The notes under the pieces were generated by a model. It did no database searches. It was not told the origin of the DNA and worked only from the letters and a program-made list of their open reading frames with translations. 64,000 nt of DNA from Flavobacterium sp. N502540 (lineage in GTDB: Bacteria; Bacteroidota; Bacteroidia; Flavobacteriales; Flavobacteriaceae): assembly GCF_025947365.1 (NCBI RefSeq), contig NZ_CP110012.1, positions 2,666,001 through 2,730,000 on the forward strand, in the 5' to 3' direction. This document shows, piece after piece, positions 11,930 to 20,953 of the stretch (position 1 is its first letter; each line of letters opens with the position of its first letter). Made by a program: the position numbers and the translations under genes.

Positions 11930-11943
11930 TTACGAAACGAAAG

Positions 11944-13467
11944 ATGAAAAATAAATATATAAAACTGTTTTGTACCGCAATTTTTGCGGCCGTAACTCTA
12001 ACTTCCTGTGATAAAGGATTCGAAGAGTTGAACCAGAATCCGAATACGACTACAGTTCCACAATTAAAATCGATGTTTACGCTGGCAGAGGTTTATACCA
12101 ATGGACAGGACTATTCTAATACCAGAGGGAATATTATCTATGCCGAACAAATGATACAACATTTTGTTTCTCCGGGATCATCAGGTACTATTTACAGTCT
12201 CAACAATGCAGCTTCAGGAGCTTTATTTGACGAAGCATACGGTAAATTCGGTTTGGGTCATATTTTTCAGTTGATGTCTGTTATGCCAAATACTCCGGAA
12301 AACAGCAACATGATTCAGGCATGCAGAATTATGAAGGTAATTTTGTTTCAGAAATTGACTGATACTTATGGAGACGTTCCCTATTTTGATGCCGGTAAAG
12401 GATATACAGATAAGCTCTTTTTCCCTAAATACGATACCCAGCAAGCCATTTACAACGATATGTTAAAAGAACTGGATGAAGCAGGAGATGCGTTGGATGC
12501 TGCTAAGCCTTTTGTAGGTAATGCCGATTTGTATTACAAGAGCGATGTGACAAAATGGAAAAAATTTGCCAACTCTCTGATGTTAAGAGTAGCAATGCGT
12601 TTGTCTAAGATCGATCCGGCGAAAGCAAAGCAATTTGTAGAAAAGGCTTATGCCAAAGGAGTTTTTAGTGCAAATGATGACAGTGCGGTATTGAATTATG
12701 ACTTGGCTGCCAGTAGTAATGTTACAACAAATCCTATTACGTCTACCTGGGTTGTGACTAATTTAGATGCTGGTAAAGGATTGACTAAATTCAGTAAAAC
12801 GTTTATCGATTTATTGCAAAACACAAACGATCCGCGTTTAAGAATTTATGCAAAAATCGAAGCTACAGGAAATAATAATCCTGCGAGTCAGAAAGGGGTT
12901 GCTCCTGATGCAACCGGATTTGGAACCGGTGGAGCTACGAGTTTCTCAGATCCTAATACCTCTACAGTATTACGTATAAATGCCCCGGCTATCATTATGT
13001 CTTATGCTGAGATACAATTTATATTGGCAGAAGCAGCTGCAAAAGGCTGGAATGTTGGAGGAACAGCACAAAAATATTATGAAGGCGGAGTAAAAGCGGC
13101 TATGGATATTCTGAAAATTTTCGGAGACAAAGTACCTGCGGTAACAACTACTGAATACGATGCTTATATGGCAGCAAATCCATTTAAAGTTGCGGGAACA
13201 GAAGCCCAAAAAATAGAACAGATTATTACTCAGAAATGGATTGTATTGTTATTTAACGGTTTTGAAGCTTTTGCTGAATATAGAAGAACAGGGTATCCTG
13301 CTTTGGTACCGGTGAATGCAGTTGGAGGAGAAACCCAGGGTACTATACCAAGAAGATTTATTTACAGCATGTCAGAACCAATTAGCAATACGGTTAATTA
13401 TCAGGAAGCGGTAAAACGCCAGGGACCTGATTTGTTGACAACCAGAATCTGGTGGGACAAGCAATAA
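11944..13467 (+). CDS. SusD/RagB-type glycan-binding surface lipoprotein
   Basis: A 507-residue lipoprotein: the signal peptide ends in a lipobox (TLTSC) and is followed by DKGFEELNQNPN, the usual start of the SusD-like_2 group. Helical TPR-like segments and conserved SusD wording can be seen (IIYAEQMIQHF, MKVILFQKLTDTYGDVPYFDA, YAEIQFILAEAAAKGW, ITQKWIVLLFNGFEAFAEYRRTGYP). It acts as the lid of the SusC importer on the cell surface. It is 14 bases downstream of susC and is followed by a strong terminator, so susC-susD form one unit. Confidence 0.93.
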   Translation: MKNKYIKLFCTAIFAAVTLTSCDKGFEELNQNPNTTTVPQLKSMFTLAEVYTNGQDYSNTRGNIIYAEQMIQHFVSPGSSGTIYSLNNAASGALFDEAYGKFGLGHIFQLMSVMPNTPENSNMIQACRIMKVILFQKLTDTYGDVPYFDAGKGYTDKLFFPKYDTQQAIYNDMLKELDEAGDALDAAKPFVGNADLYYKSDVTKWKKFANSLMLRVAMRLSKIDPAKAKQFVEKAYAKGVFSANDDSAVLNYDLAASSNVTTNPITSTWVVTNLDAGKGLTKFSKTFIDLLQNTNDPRLRIYAKIEATGNNNPASQKGVAPDATGFGTGGATSFSDPNTSTVLRINAPAIIMSYAEIQFILAEAAAKGWNVGGTAQKYYEGGVKAAMDILKIFGDKVPAVTTTEYDAYMAANPFKVAGTEAQKIEQIITQKWIVLLFNGFEAFAEYRRTGYPALVPVNAVGGETQGTIPRRFIYSMSEPISNTVNYQEAVKRQGPDLLTTRIWWDKQ

Positions 13468-13495
13468 TTTTATGCGTTAGGTGAGTTAGTTGAGT

Positions 13496-13535
13496 TAAGC
13501 CGGGTAGGGATACCTGTACCTCCCGGCTTATTTTT
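13496..13535 (+). terminator. Rho-independent terminator after susD
   Basis: TAAGCCGGG/CCCGGCTTA stem followed by five T, 29 bases after the susD stop. It separates susCD from the glycosidase genes. Confidence 0.85.
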
Positions 13536-14014
13536 AATTTCTGATTGATTTTCATTACATTAGAGGAACTGTATCCAAAAAAGTTCGATAAATTTTAATC
13601 CCTTTTTTTCGCAAAAGAAAATAGCTTCTGCTGAAAAAGATGGAATTATCATCCAAAGAACATCACAATTAGGACAGACTTTTAAGAAATCGAAAATCAG
13701 AAATCGGGAGTTTAAAATCAACGATCTAAAATGAATTAAAGCTTGGCAGCCGTAAAAAAAAGGAAATGATTTCAGAATATTTTGTTAGTTGCTTTTATTC
13801 CGTAATAAAAACCTAAAGCGAGAAGGAAATAATTGAAAAAGATTTATCCTTCTCCAACTGCCGGCGACAGCATTGAAAAAATATAATAATTTATTATTCA
13901 GCTAATACCGATTATGTATTCAAGATAGTCTCATAAAAATTCGACTATTTTCATACTATATCGGCATTATACCAGAAACCAGAAGACTAGATACATAATT
14001 ATAATTGGTATAAA
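13536..14014. other. Intergenic region before the beta-mannosidase gene, no gene seen
   Basis: About 480 AT-rich bases with no coding pattern. I see no LacI-type palindrome here and no clear TAnnTTTG box near the GH2 start, so how the downstream enzyme genes are switched on is not visible. Confidence 0.4.
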
Positions 14015-16003
14015 ATGGAGTATAAAAAAAGATTTTATTGGTTTGTCGGCGTTTGTCTCGCCAATTTTTCGTTGGCGGCAAATGCCCAAAATAAAGATTT
14101 AAAAACCGGCTGGCAGTATCGGGAGACTAAAACCGAAAAATGGTATCCTGCGACAGTTCCGGGAGAAATACATACCGATTTGCTGAACAATAAAACCATA
14201 CCGGATCCATTTTACCGGGACAATGAAAAAAAACTGACCTGGATCGAAAAGAAAGACTGGGAGTATAAAACCACTTTTCAGGTAAGCCCGGCAACACTCG
14301 CTAAAAAACATACAGAACTGGTTTTTGACGGACTGGATACATATGCCACCGTTTATTTGAACAATCAGGTAGTTTTGAAAGCCGACAATATGTTCCTGCA
14401 ATGGCGTGTAGATGTAAAAAAAGTACTGAAATCAGGAAATAACGATTTGGTTATTGTGTTTAAATCGGCGCAAAATGTAGTGGATTCCCTGGCCAAGAAA
14501 GATTTACCTTTTGTAATTCCGGACAATCCACGTGCGTATGTACGTAAAGCACAATACCATTTTGGATGGGACTGGGGACCCAAATTCACCACTTGCGGAA
14601 TTTGGAAAACCCCGCGTTTAGAAGCTTACGACAAAAAAGAAGCTGAGAAACCTTATGTGTTAGACCGTAAAATTGAATTGGTTCAGGAACCGGATAAGGT
14701 GGGTAAAACATTCTATTTTAAAATCGATGGAAAACCGGTTTATATGAAAGGAGCCAATTATATTCCGTCGGATGCGTTTCTTTCCAGAGTGACCAAAAAA
14801 GAATATGAAAAAGTAATTGGTATGGCCAAAGATGCCAATATGAATATGCTTCGCGTATGGGGAGGTGGTATTTATGAAGACGATTATTTCTACGATTTAT
14901 GCGATAAAAACGGCATCTATGTCTGGCAGGATTTCATGTTTGCTGGAACAATGGTACCGGGAGATGATGCTTTTTTCGCCAATGTAAAAAAAGAAGTTCA
15001 GTATCAGGTAAAACGTTTACGTCATCACAAGAGTATTGTTTTATGGTGTGGCAATAACGAAATCGACGAAGCTTTTAAAGATTGGGGATGGCAAAAAAGT
15101 ATGAAAATGCCCAAACAGGATTCTATTCGTTTATGGAAAGATTACGTTCGTTTGTTTCAGGACAGTATCCCAAAATGGGTAAAAGAAGTAGATGATAAAC
15201 GACCATATATTAGTTCTTCACCATCATTTCATTGGTCGAAAGCAAAAAGTTTAACCGAAGGCGACAGCCATTATTGGGGAACCTGGTGGGGATTGGAAGA
15301 TGTTGAAGCTGTGCAAAATAAAACAGGACGTTTTGTGAGCGAATACGGTATGCAGGCGATGCCCAATTATTCTTCAATCGAAAGATTTACAAATCCTGAA
15401 GATCGATATTTATATTCCGATATTTTACAGGCACATCAAAAAGCCGGAAAAGGATTTATGAAATTAGATTCGTACCTGAACCGATATTTTATTGATTCGA
15501 CCAAAATTAAGAAAATGAATGTCGAGGATTATACGTATCTCACACAGTGTTTACAATATTATTCCCTTAAAAATATTATTGGCATCCATCGTTCAAAAGC
15601 ACCGTACAATATGGGAACATTGGTTTGGCAGCTTAACGATTGCTGGCCGGTAGCAAGCTGGAGCGTTACCGATTATTACGACAGACAGCCCAAAGCTGCA
15701 TGGTACGCCATGAAAGAAGCCTATCGTGATGATAAAACACCGGAAATTGATTTAACCCGTCCGATCAATCTAAAATTGGAAGACCCAAAAATCACCTGGC
15801 AGGTAAAAGGAAATAAGGTGATTCTCAAAGCTTCAAAATTTGCCAAATATGTCAACGTTTCTATAAAAGGTTATACCGGAAAATGGAGCGACAACTATTT
15901 CGATTTGAAAGTCGGAGAAGAGAAAACCATTACGTTTGAAGGTGCGATAGCAAAGCCGATTATTAGAGTTTACTCCCTATATGATGTTCTTAGTAGGTAC
16001 TAA
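14015..16003 (+). CDS. GH2 beta-mannosidase with missing beta-sandwich domains
   Basis: Hydrolyses terminal beta-mannose, here most likely the Man-beta-1,4-GlcNAc core bond of N-glycans. It has a signal peptide (ends ANAQ), an N-terminal sugar-binding sandwich (WYPATVPGEIHTDLL, NPRAYVRKAQYHFGWDWGP) and a TIM barrel. Acid/base Glu349 (WCGNNEIDE) and nucleophile Glu443 (VSEYGMQ) are 94 apart, close to the 93 I recall for B. thetaiotaomicron Man2A (462/555). At 662 residues it is well short of the usual 820-860. The immunoglobulin-like domain expected between PRLEAYD (about 205) and RKIELVQEP (about 218) is reduced to a short linker, and the C-terminal tail carries only one small sandwich. The reading frame is intact. 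Fold stability therefore needs testing. Confidence 0.88.
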   Translation: MEYKKRFYWFVGVCLANFSLAANAQNKDLKTGWQYRETKTEKWYPATVPGEIHTDLLNNKTIPDPFYRDNEKKLTWIEKKDWEYKTTFQVSPATLAKKHTELVFDGLDTYATVYLNNQVVLKADNMFLQWRVDVKKVLKSGNNDLVIVFKSAQNVVDSLAKKDLPFVIPDNPRAYVRKAQYHFGWDWGPKFTTCGIWKTPRLEAYDKKEAEKPYVLDRKIELVQEPDKVGKTFYFKIDGKPVYMKGANYIPSDAFLSRVTKKEYEKVIGMAKDANMNMLRVWGGGIYEDDYFYDLCDKNGIYVWQDFMFAGTMVPGDDAFFANVKKEVQYQVKRLRHHKSIVLWCGNNEIDEAFKDWGWQKSMKMPKQDSIRLWKDYVRLFQDSIPKWVKEVDDKRPYISSSPSFHWSKAKSLTEGDSHYWGTWWGLEDVEAVQNKTGRFVSEYGMQAMPNYSSIERFTNPEDRYLYSDILQAHQKAGKGFMKLDSYLNRYFIDSTKIKKMNVEDYTYLTQCLQYYSLKNIIGIHRSKAPYNMGTLVWQLNDCWPVASWSVTDYYDRQPKAAWYAMKEAYRDDKTPEIDLTRPINLKLEDPKITWQVKGNKVILKASKFAKYVNVSIKGYTGKWSDNYFDLKVGEEKTITFEGAIAKPIIRVYSLYDVLSRY

Positions 16004-16042
16004 GGTACTGAGAGGCTGAGGTTCTGAGTTTTTTTTAGTTAC

Positions 16043-16066
16043 AAAGGTTCAAAGGTTCAAAGGTTC
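16043..16066. repeat. Three tandem copies of an 8-base unit
   Basis: AAAGGTTC is repeated three times in tandem in the 225-base gap between the GH2 and first GH92 genes. The remainder of the gap holds no feature I can support. Confidence 0.6.
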
Positions 16067-16227
16067 AAAGCGACAAAGGTTTTTAACAGAGATGGAGTGC
16101 TTTTGCTTGGCGGACTTTGCGTAAAACCTTGCGCACTTTGCGGTTAAATTTTTAGGTTCAAAATTAAAAAATATATGTTTAATCAGTGTCATCCGTGGCC
16201 TGTTACGCAAGTCAAATAAAATAATGT

Positions 16228-18504
16228 ATGTTTACAAAATATAACAAAATAGCTTTTAGCGGCATCTTAGCTTTAAATCTATTTTTTGCCAATCCGGTTG
16301 TCTCACAGCAAAAGAAGGCAAAACAAACCAATTTAGATTATACACAATATGTGAATCCATTTATAGGTTCTGCGGGTCACGGACATGTATTTGTGGGGGC
16401 TAATGTTCCTTTTGGAGCAGTGCAATTAGGCCCGGTAAATGTTTTTGAAGGCTGGGATTGGTGCAGTGGATACAACTACGCCAGCAACACCATTTTAGGT
16501 TTCACACATACCCATTTGAGCGGAACGGGAATTGGAGATCTTAACGATATCCTTTTATTGCCTGTATCCGGAAAAGTGCCGCTTACCAAAGGAACAAAAG
16601 AAGACATGACAACAGGTTACGGCTCTTATTTCTCACACCAGAATGAAGTGAGTAAAGCAGGATATTACAGCGTTTTCTTAGACAAATATAAAATTAAAGC
16701 AGAACTGACAGCCAGCGAAAGAGTTGGTTTTCATAAGTATACTTTTAATTCCACTACTGATAATCATATTTTACTGGATCTTGCAGACGGAATTGGCTGG
16801 GACAAACCGGTAAAAACGTTTATCAAAAAAATTAATGAAACCACTCTTGTAGGCTATCGTTATTCTGCAGGTTGGGCTGCCGATCAGCGTATTTTTTTCA
16901 CAATGGAATTTTCCGAGCCAATATCTAATATGGCATTGTATGACAGCACCACTGCGGTTGCAGGAAACGAAGGAGAAGCACTAAAAATGAAAGCTGTTTT
17001 GGATTTTAAAACATTAAAAAACAAACAGATTTTAGTAAAAGTCGGAATATCTCCGGTAAGTTATGAGAATGCTTCAGCAAATATCAAAGCCGAGATTCCG
17101 GGTTGGAATTTTGAGGCTGTAGCCAAAGAAGCAACTTCAAAATGGAACAAAGAACTGAACAAAATTCAGATCAAAGCAGATGATAAAACCATGAAGGTTT
17201 TTTACACTGCGATGTACCACACCATGTTTGCGCCTTCCATCTTTAATGATGTCAACGGAGATTATAGAGGTACCGACAAAAAAGTGTACGAAAAAGCAAA
17301 TTTTACCAACTATACCACCTTCTCACTTTGGGATACGTATCGCGGACTGCATCCACTGTACACCCTTACACAGCCCGATAAAATCAATGATATTGTGAAG
17401 TCGTTCCTGGCCATTTACGAGCAGCAGGGAAGATTACCGGTTTGGCATTTAATGGGGAACGAAACCAATACCATGAACGGAAATCACTCCATAGCGGTTA
17501 TCGTAGATGCCTACATGAAAGGATACCGGGGATATGATGTTGCCTTGGCTTATGAAGCCATCAAAAAAACGGCAATGCAGACCCGTGAAGGAATGGATTA
17601 TGTACAAAAACTGCAATACATCCCTGCAGATAAAATGCTCGAATCTGTTGGAAACGCTTTAGAATATGCTATCGATGATTACTGCGTAGCCCTAATGGCA
17701 AAAGACCTGAACAAAACCGACGATTATAACTATTTCTCGAAAAGAGCCAATTTATACAAGCTTTACTTTGATAAAGAAACTACTTTTATGAGAGGTAAGT
17801 TGACGGATGGAAATTGGAGAACACCATTCAATCCGCTTTCATCAGCACACCGAAAAGATGATTATGTAGAAGGAAATGCCTGGCAGTACACCTGGTTAGT
17901 GCCACAGGATCCTTATGGTTTGATTGATTTGTTTGGAAGTGAAGATAAATTTCTGGCCAAATTAGATTCTCTTTTCTTAATCACAGACAAAGTAGAAGGC
18001 GAGGAAATCTCTCCGGATATTAGCGGTTTAATTGGTCAGTACGCACAAGGGAACGAACCGAATCACCATATTCCATACCTGTACGCTTACGCAGGACAGC
18101 CTTGGAAAACGGCAAAAATAATCCGTGAAATCGATGAGAAATTCTATTCGACGAAACCGGATGGATTATGCGGAAATGAAGATTTGGGACAAATGTCGGC
18201 TTGGTATGTTTTCTCTTCCATGGGATTCTACTCGGTTAATCCGGCCAACGGAATTTATGTATTAGGAAGTCCGTTAGTCAATACGGCAACGATACATCAC
18301 AAGGAAGGCATTTCGTTTACCCTGAAAGCTGTCGATAATAACAAAACAAATATTTATATCCAAAAAGCGGAGTACAACGGGAAACCTTACACAAAATCAT
18401 ACATTACACACGATATGATCGTAAAAGGAGGAGAGCTTAAATTGTTTATGGGAAGCAAACCGTCGATAACTTTTGGAGTGAAAAAAGAGGATAGACCGCT
18501 TTAG
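16228..18504 (+). CDS. GH92 exo-alpha-mannosidase (first copy)
   Basis: A 758-residue exported, calcium-dependent alpha-mannosidase that removes terminal mannose. The signal peptide ends NPVVSQ, followed by the family start YTQYVNPFIGSAGHGHVFVG. Other GH92 signatures are FGAVQLGPVN, TFSLWDTYRGLHPLYTL, the acid-bearing VEGNAWQYTW (Glu548), QGNEPNHHIPYLYAYAGQPWKT and GNEDLGQMSAWYVFSSMGFYSV. The domain order is beta-sandwich then (alpha/alpha)6 barrel. The GNEPNHH version of the subsite motif is the common one among enzymes active on alpha-1,2 bonds, but linkage is inference. It is followed by a second GH92 gene that differs at several of these motifs. Confidence 0.92.
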   Translation: MFTKYNKIAFSGILALNLFFANPVVSQQKKAKQTNLDYTQYVNPFIGSAGHGHVFVGANVPFGAVQLGPVNVFEGWDWCSGYNYASNTILGFTHTHLSGTGIGDLNDILLLPVSGKVPLTKGTKEDMTTGYGSYFSHQNEVSKAGYYSVFLDKYKIKAELTASERVGFHKYTFNSTTDNHILLDLADGIGWDKPVKTFIKKINETTLVGYRYSAGWAADQRIFFTMEFSEPISNMALYDSTTAVAGNEGEALKMKAVLDFKTLKNKQILVKVGISPVSYENASANIKAEIPGWNFEAVAKEATSKWNKELNKIQIKADDKTMKVFYTAMYHTMFAPSIFNDVNGDYRGTDKKVYEKANFTNYTTFSLWDTYRGLHPLYTLTQPDKINDIVKSFLAIYEQQGRLPVWHLMGNETNTMNGNHSIAVIVDAYMKGYRGYDVALAYEAIKKTAMQTREGMDYVQKLQYIPADKMLESVGNALEYAIDDYCVALMAKDLNKTDDYNYFSKRANLYKLYFDKETTFMRGKLTDGNWRTPFNPLSSAHRKDDYVEGNAWQYTWLVPQDPYGLIDLFGSEDKFLAKLDSLFLITDKVEGEEISPDISGLIGQYAQGNEPNHHIPYLYAYAGQPWKTAKIIREIDEKFYSTKPDGLCGNEDLGQMSAWYVFSSMGFYSVNPANGIYVLGSPLVNTATIHHKEGISFTLKAVDNNKTNIYIQKAEYNGKPYTKSYITHDMIVKGGELKLFMGSKPSITFGVKKEDRPL

Positions 18505-18519
18505 AATTGCAGATTTTAG

Positions 18520-18575
18520 AACAAAGAACAAAGAATAAAGAATAAAGAATAAAGAATAAAGAATAAAGAATAAAG
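18520..18575. repeat. Heptanucleotide tandem repeat between the GH92 genes
   Basis: Two AACAAAG units followed by six AATAAAG units, 56 bases in all, 16 bases after the first GH92 stop. It is non-coding. Copy number may vary between strains (inference). Confidence 0.8.
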
Positions 18576-18663
18576 AGTATAGATTTTAGATTTTTGGAAG
18601 AGATCAGTTACCGTTTTTAGCTTATAGCCTATCGCTTAAAGCCTAAAGCAAAAAAATAAAAAC

Positions 18664-20949
18664 ATGAAAATAAAGAGTTTACTTTTTTTAGGACTATTGC
18701 AATGCTTCGGTTTTGTCAATGCACAGATCAAAGCAGTAGATGCTGTAGAGTATGTAAATCCGTTAATGGGAACACAATCTTTACACAGTCTTTCGAATGG
18801 AAATACTTATCCGGCGATTTGCAGACCCTGGGGAATGAATTTCTGGACACCACAAACCGGAAAAATGGGTGACGGCTGGGCTTATATTTATACTGCCGAG
18901 AAGATCAGAGGATTCAAACAAACGCATCAGCCTTCACCTTGGATGAACGATTACGGACAGTTTTCGATCATGCCGGTAACCGGTAAATTGGCTTTTACCG
19001 AAGACGAAAGAGCAAGCTGGTTCAGTCACAAAGCAGAAGTTTCAAAACCCTATTATTACAGTGTTTACCTAGCCGATTACGATGTAACAACAGAAATCAC
19101 CACTACCGAAAGAGCGGCGCATTTTCAGATTACATTTCCGGAAAACGAACAGTCTTCTATCGTAATCGATGCTTTTGACAAAGGATCTTACATCAAAATA
19201 ATTCCGTCAGAAAATAAAATTATCGGTTATACCACACGCAATAGTGGTGGAGTTCCGGAGAATTTCAAAAACTATTTTGTACTGCAATTCGATAAGCCTT
19301 TTGCCACTACTGCTGCCTGGCACGGGAAGGTTTTGGAAAAAGACAAACTCGAATTAAAAGACAATCATGTAGGTGCTGTTATTGGATTTAAAACTAAAAA
19401 AGGAGAAATCGTAAACGTAAAAGTTTCCTCTTCATTTATTAGTTTCGAACAGGCCGAATTGAATTTAAAGAACGAATTAGGTACAGCATCATTTACCGAA
19501 ACCGTAGCACAATCCAAACAGGAATGGAATAAAGTTTTAGGAAAATTAAATGCCGAAGGCGGAAGCGAAGAACAATTAAAAACGTTTTACTCCTGCCTGT
19601 ACCGCACCGTTTGTTTTCCGCAAAAACAGTATGAGATCAACGCAAAAGGAGAGACTGTGCATTATAGTCCATATAATGGTAAAGTATTGCCGGGTTATAT
19701 GTACGCAGGAACAGGTTTTTGGGATACGTTCCGTGCCTTGTATCCTTTGTTGAATTTAGTTTATCCTTCGGTTAATAAAGAAATGCAGGAAGGATTAATC
19801 AACGATTATAAAGAAGGAGGCTTTTTGCCGGAATGGTCAAGCCCGGGATTCAGAGATGTGATGGTAGGAAACAACTCCGCTTCGGTAGTTTCAGATGCTT
19901 ATATGAAAGGATTACGCGGTTATGACATCAATAAATTGTACGAAGCCTTAGTACACGGAGCGAATAACGAAGGACCTTTAGAAGCAGTAGGTCGAAAAGG
20001 AGTATCGTATTACAATACTTTAGGATACGTTCCTTATGATGTGAAAATTAATGAAAATGCAGCAAGAACCTTAGAATATGCCTACGATGATTTTGCGATT
20101 TGGAAATTAGCGAAAGCATTAAACCGTCCGAAAAAAGAAATCGATTTGTTTGAAAAAAGAATGATGAATTATAAGAATCTTTATAACCCTGAAATCGGAT
20201 GGATGAGTGGCAGAAATAAAGATGGAAGCTTTCCGAAAAACTTTAATCCGCTTAAATGGGGAGATGCCTTTACAGAAGGAAATGCTTTGCATTACAGCTG
20301 GAGTGTATTTCATGATGTACACGGTTTGATTGATTTAATGGGAGGGGAGAAAAAATTCACCGCCAAGTTAGATGCAGTTTTTACAACTCCTCCGGTTTTT
20401 GATGACAGTTATTACGGAGCTGTTATTCATGAAATTCGCGAAATGCAAATTATGAATATGGGGCAATATGCCCATGGGAATCAGCCGATTCAGCACATGA
20501 TTTACTTGTATAATTATGCCGGAGAGCCCTGGAAAACGCAATATTGGTCAAGAGAAGTGATGAACCGTTTGTACAAATCCACTCCTGACGGTTATTGCGG
20601 AGACGAGGATAACGGACAAACTTCGGCCTGGTATATTTTCTCGGCTATGGGATTCTATCCGGTTTGCCCGGGAACGGACGAGTATGTGCTTGGAGCGCCT
20701 TTGTTCAAAAAAATTACGCTCGAACTTGAAAATGGAAAACAATTGGTCATCAATGCTCCAAACAATTCAGCAGACAACAAATATGTTCAGGAATTAAAAT
20801 GGAACAACACCATCCATACCAAAAACTTCATCAATCATTTTGAGGTATTAAAAGGTGGGGAATTCAATTTCGACATGAGCAGTAAACCAAATTTACAAAG
20901 AGGAACTTCTTCAAGTGCCTATCCATATTCTTATTCAACTTCAAAATAA
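18664..20949 (+). CDS. GH92 exo-alpha-mannosidase (second copy)
   Basis: A 761-residue exported enzyme with a signal peptide ending FVNAQ. GH92 motifs are EYVNPLMGTQS, FWDTFRALYPLLNL, the acid-bearing TEGNALHYSW (Glu538), HGNQPIQHMIYLYNYAGEPWKT and GDEDNGQTSAWYIFSAMGFYPV. Compared with the first copy it has LHYSW for WQYTW and GNQPIQH for GNEPNHH, and starts with a SNGNTYPAICRPWGMNFWTPQT segment, so it belongs to a different GH92 group and probably cuts another linkage (inference, possibly alpha-1,3). It is followed 4 bases later by the GH125 gene. Confidence 0.92.
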   Translation: MKIKSLLFLGLLQCFGFVNAQIKAVDAVEYVNPLMGTQSLHSLSNGNTYPAICRPWGMNFWTPQTGKMGDGWAYIYTAEKIRGFKQTHQPSPWMNDYGQFSIMPVTGKLAFTEDERASWFSHKAEVSKPYYYSVYLADYDVTTEITTTERAAHFQITFPENEQSSIVIDAFDKGSYIKIIPSENKIIGYTTRNSGGVPENFKNYFVLQFDKPFATTAAWHGKVLEKDKLELKDNHVGAVIGFKTKKGEIVNVKVSSSFISFEQAELNLKNELGTASFTETVAQSKQEWNKVLGKLNAEGGSEEQLKTFYSCLYRTVCFPQKQYEINAKGETVHYSPYNGKVLPGYMYAGTGFWDTFRALYPLLNLVYPSVNKEMQEGLINDYKEGGFLPEWSSPGFRDVMVGNNSASVVSDAYMKGLRGYDINKLYEALVHGANNEGPLEAVGRKGVSYYNTLGYVPYDVKINENAARTLEYAYDDFAIWKLAKALNRPKKEIDLFEKRMMNYKNLYNPEIGWMSGRNKDGSFPKNFNPLKWGDAFTEGNALHYSWSVFHDVHGLIDLMGGEKKFTAKLDAVFTTPPVFDDSYYGAVIHEIREMQIMNMGQYAHGNQPIQHMIYLYNYAGEPWKTQYWSREVMNRLYKSTPDGYCGDEDNGQTSAWYIFSAMGFYPVCPGTDEYVLGAPLFKKITLELENGKQLVINAPNNSADNKYVQELKWNNTIHTKNFINHFEVLKGGEFNFDMSSKPNLQRGTSSSAYPYSYSTSK

Positions 20950-20953
20950 TACT

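Noticed and set aside
20915..20953. Earlier start of the GH125 gene
   Set aside because: It overlaps the end of the second GH92 gene and would hide the twin-arginine-type signal that begins at 20954.
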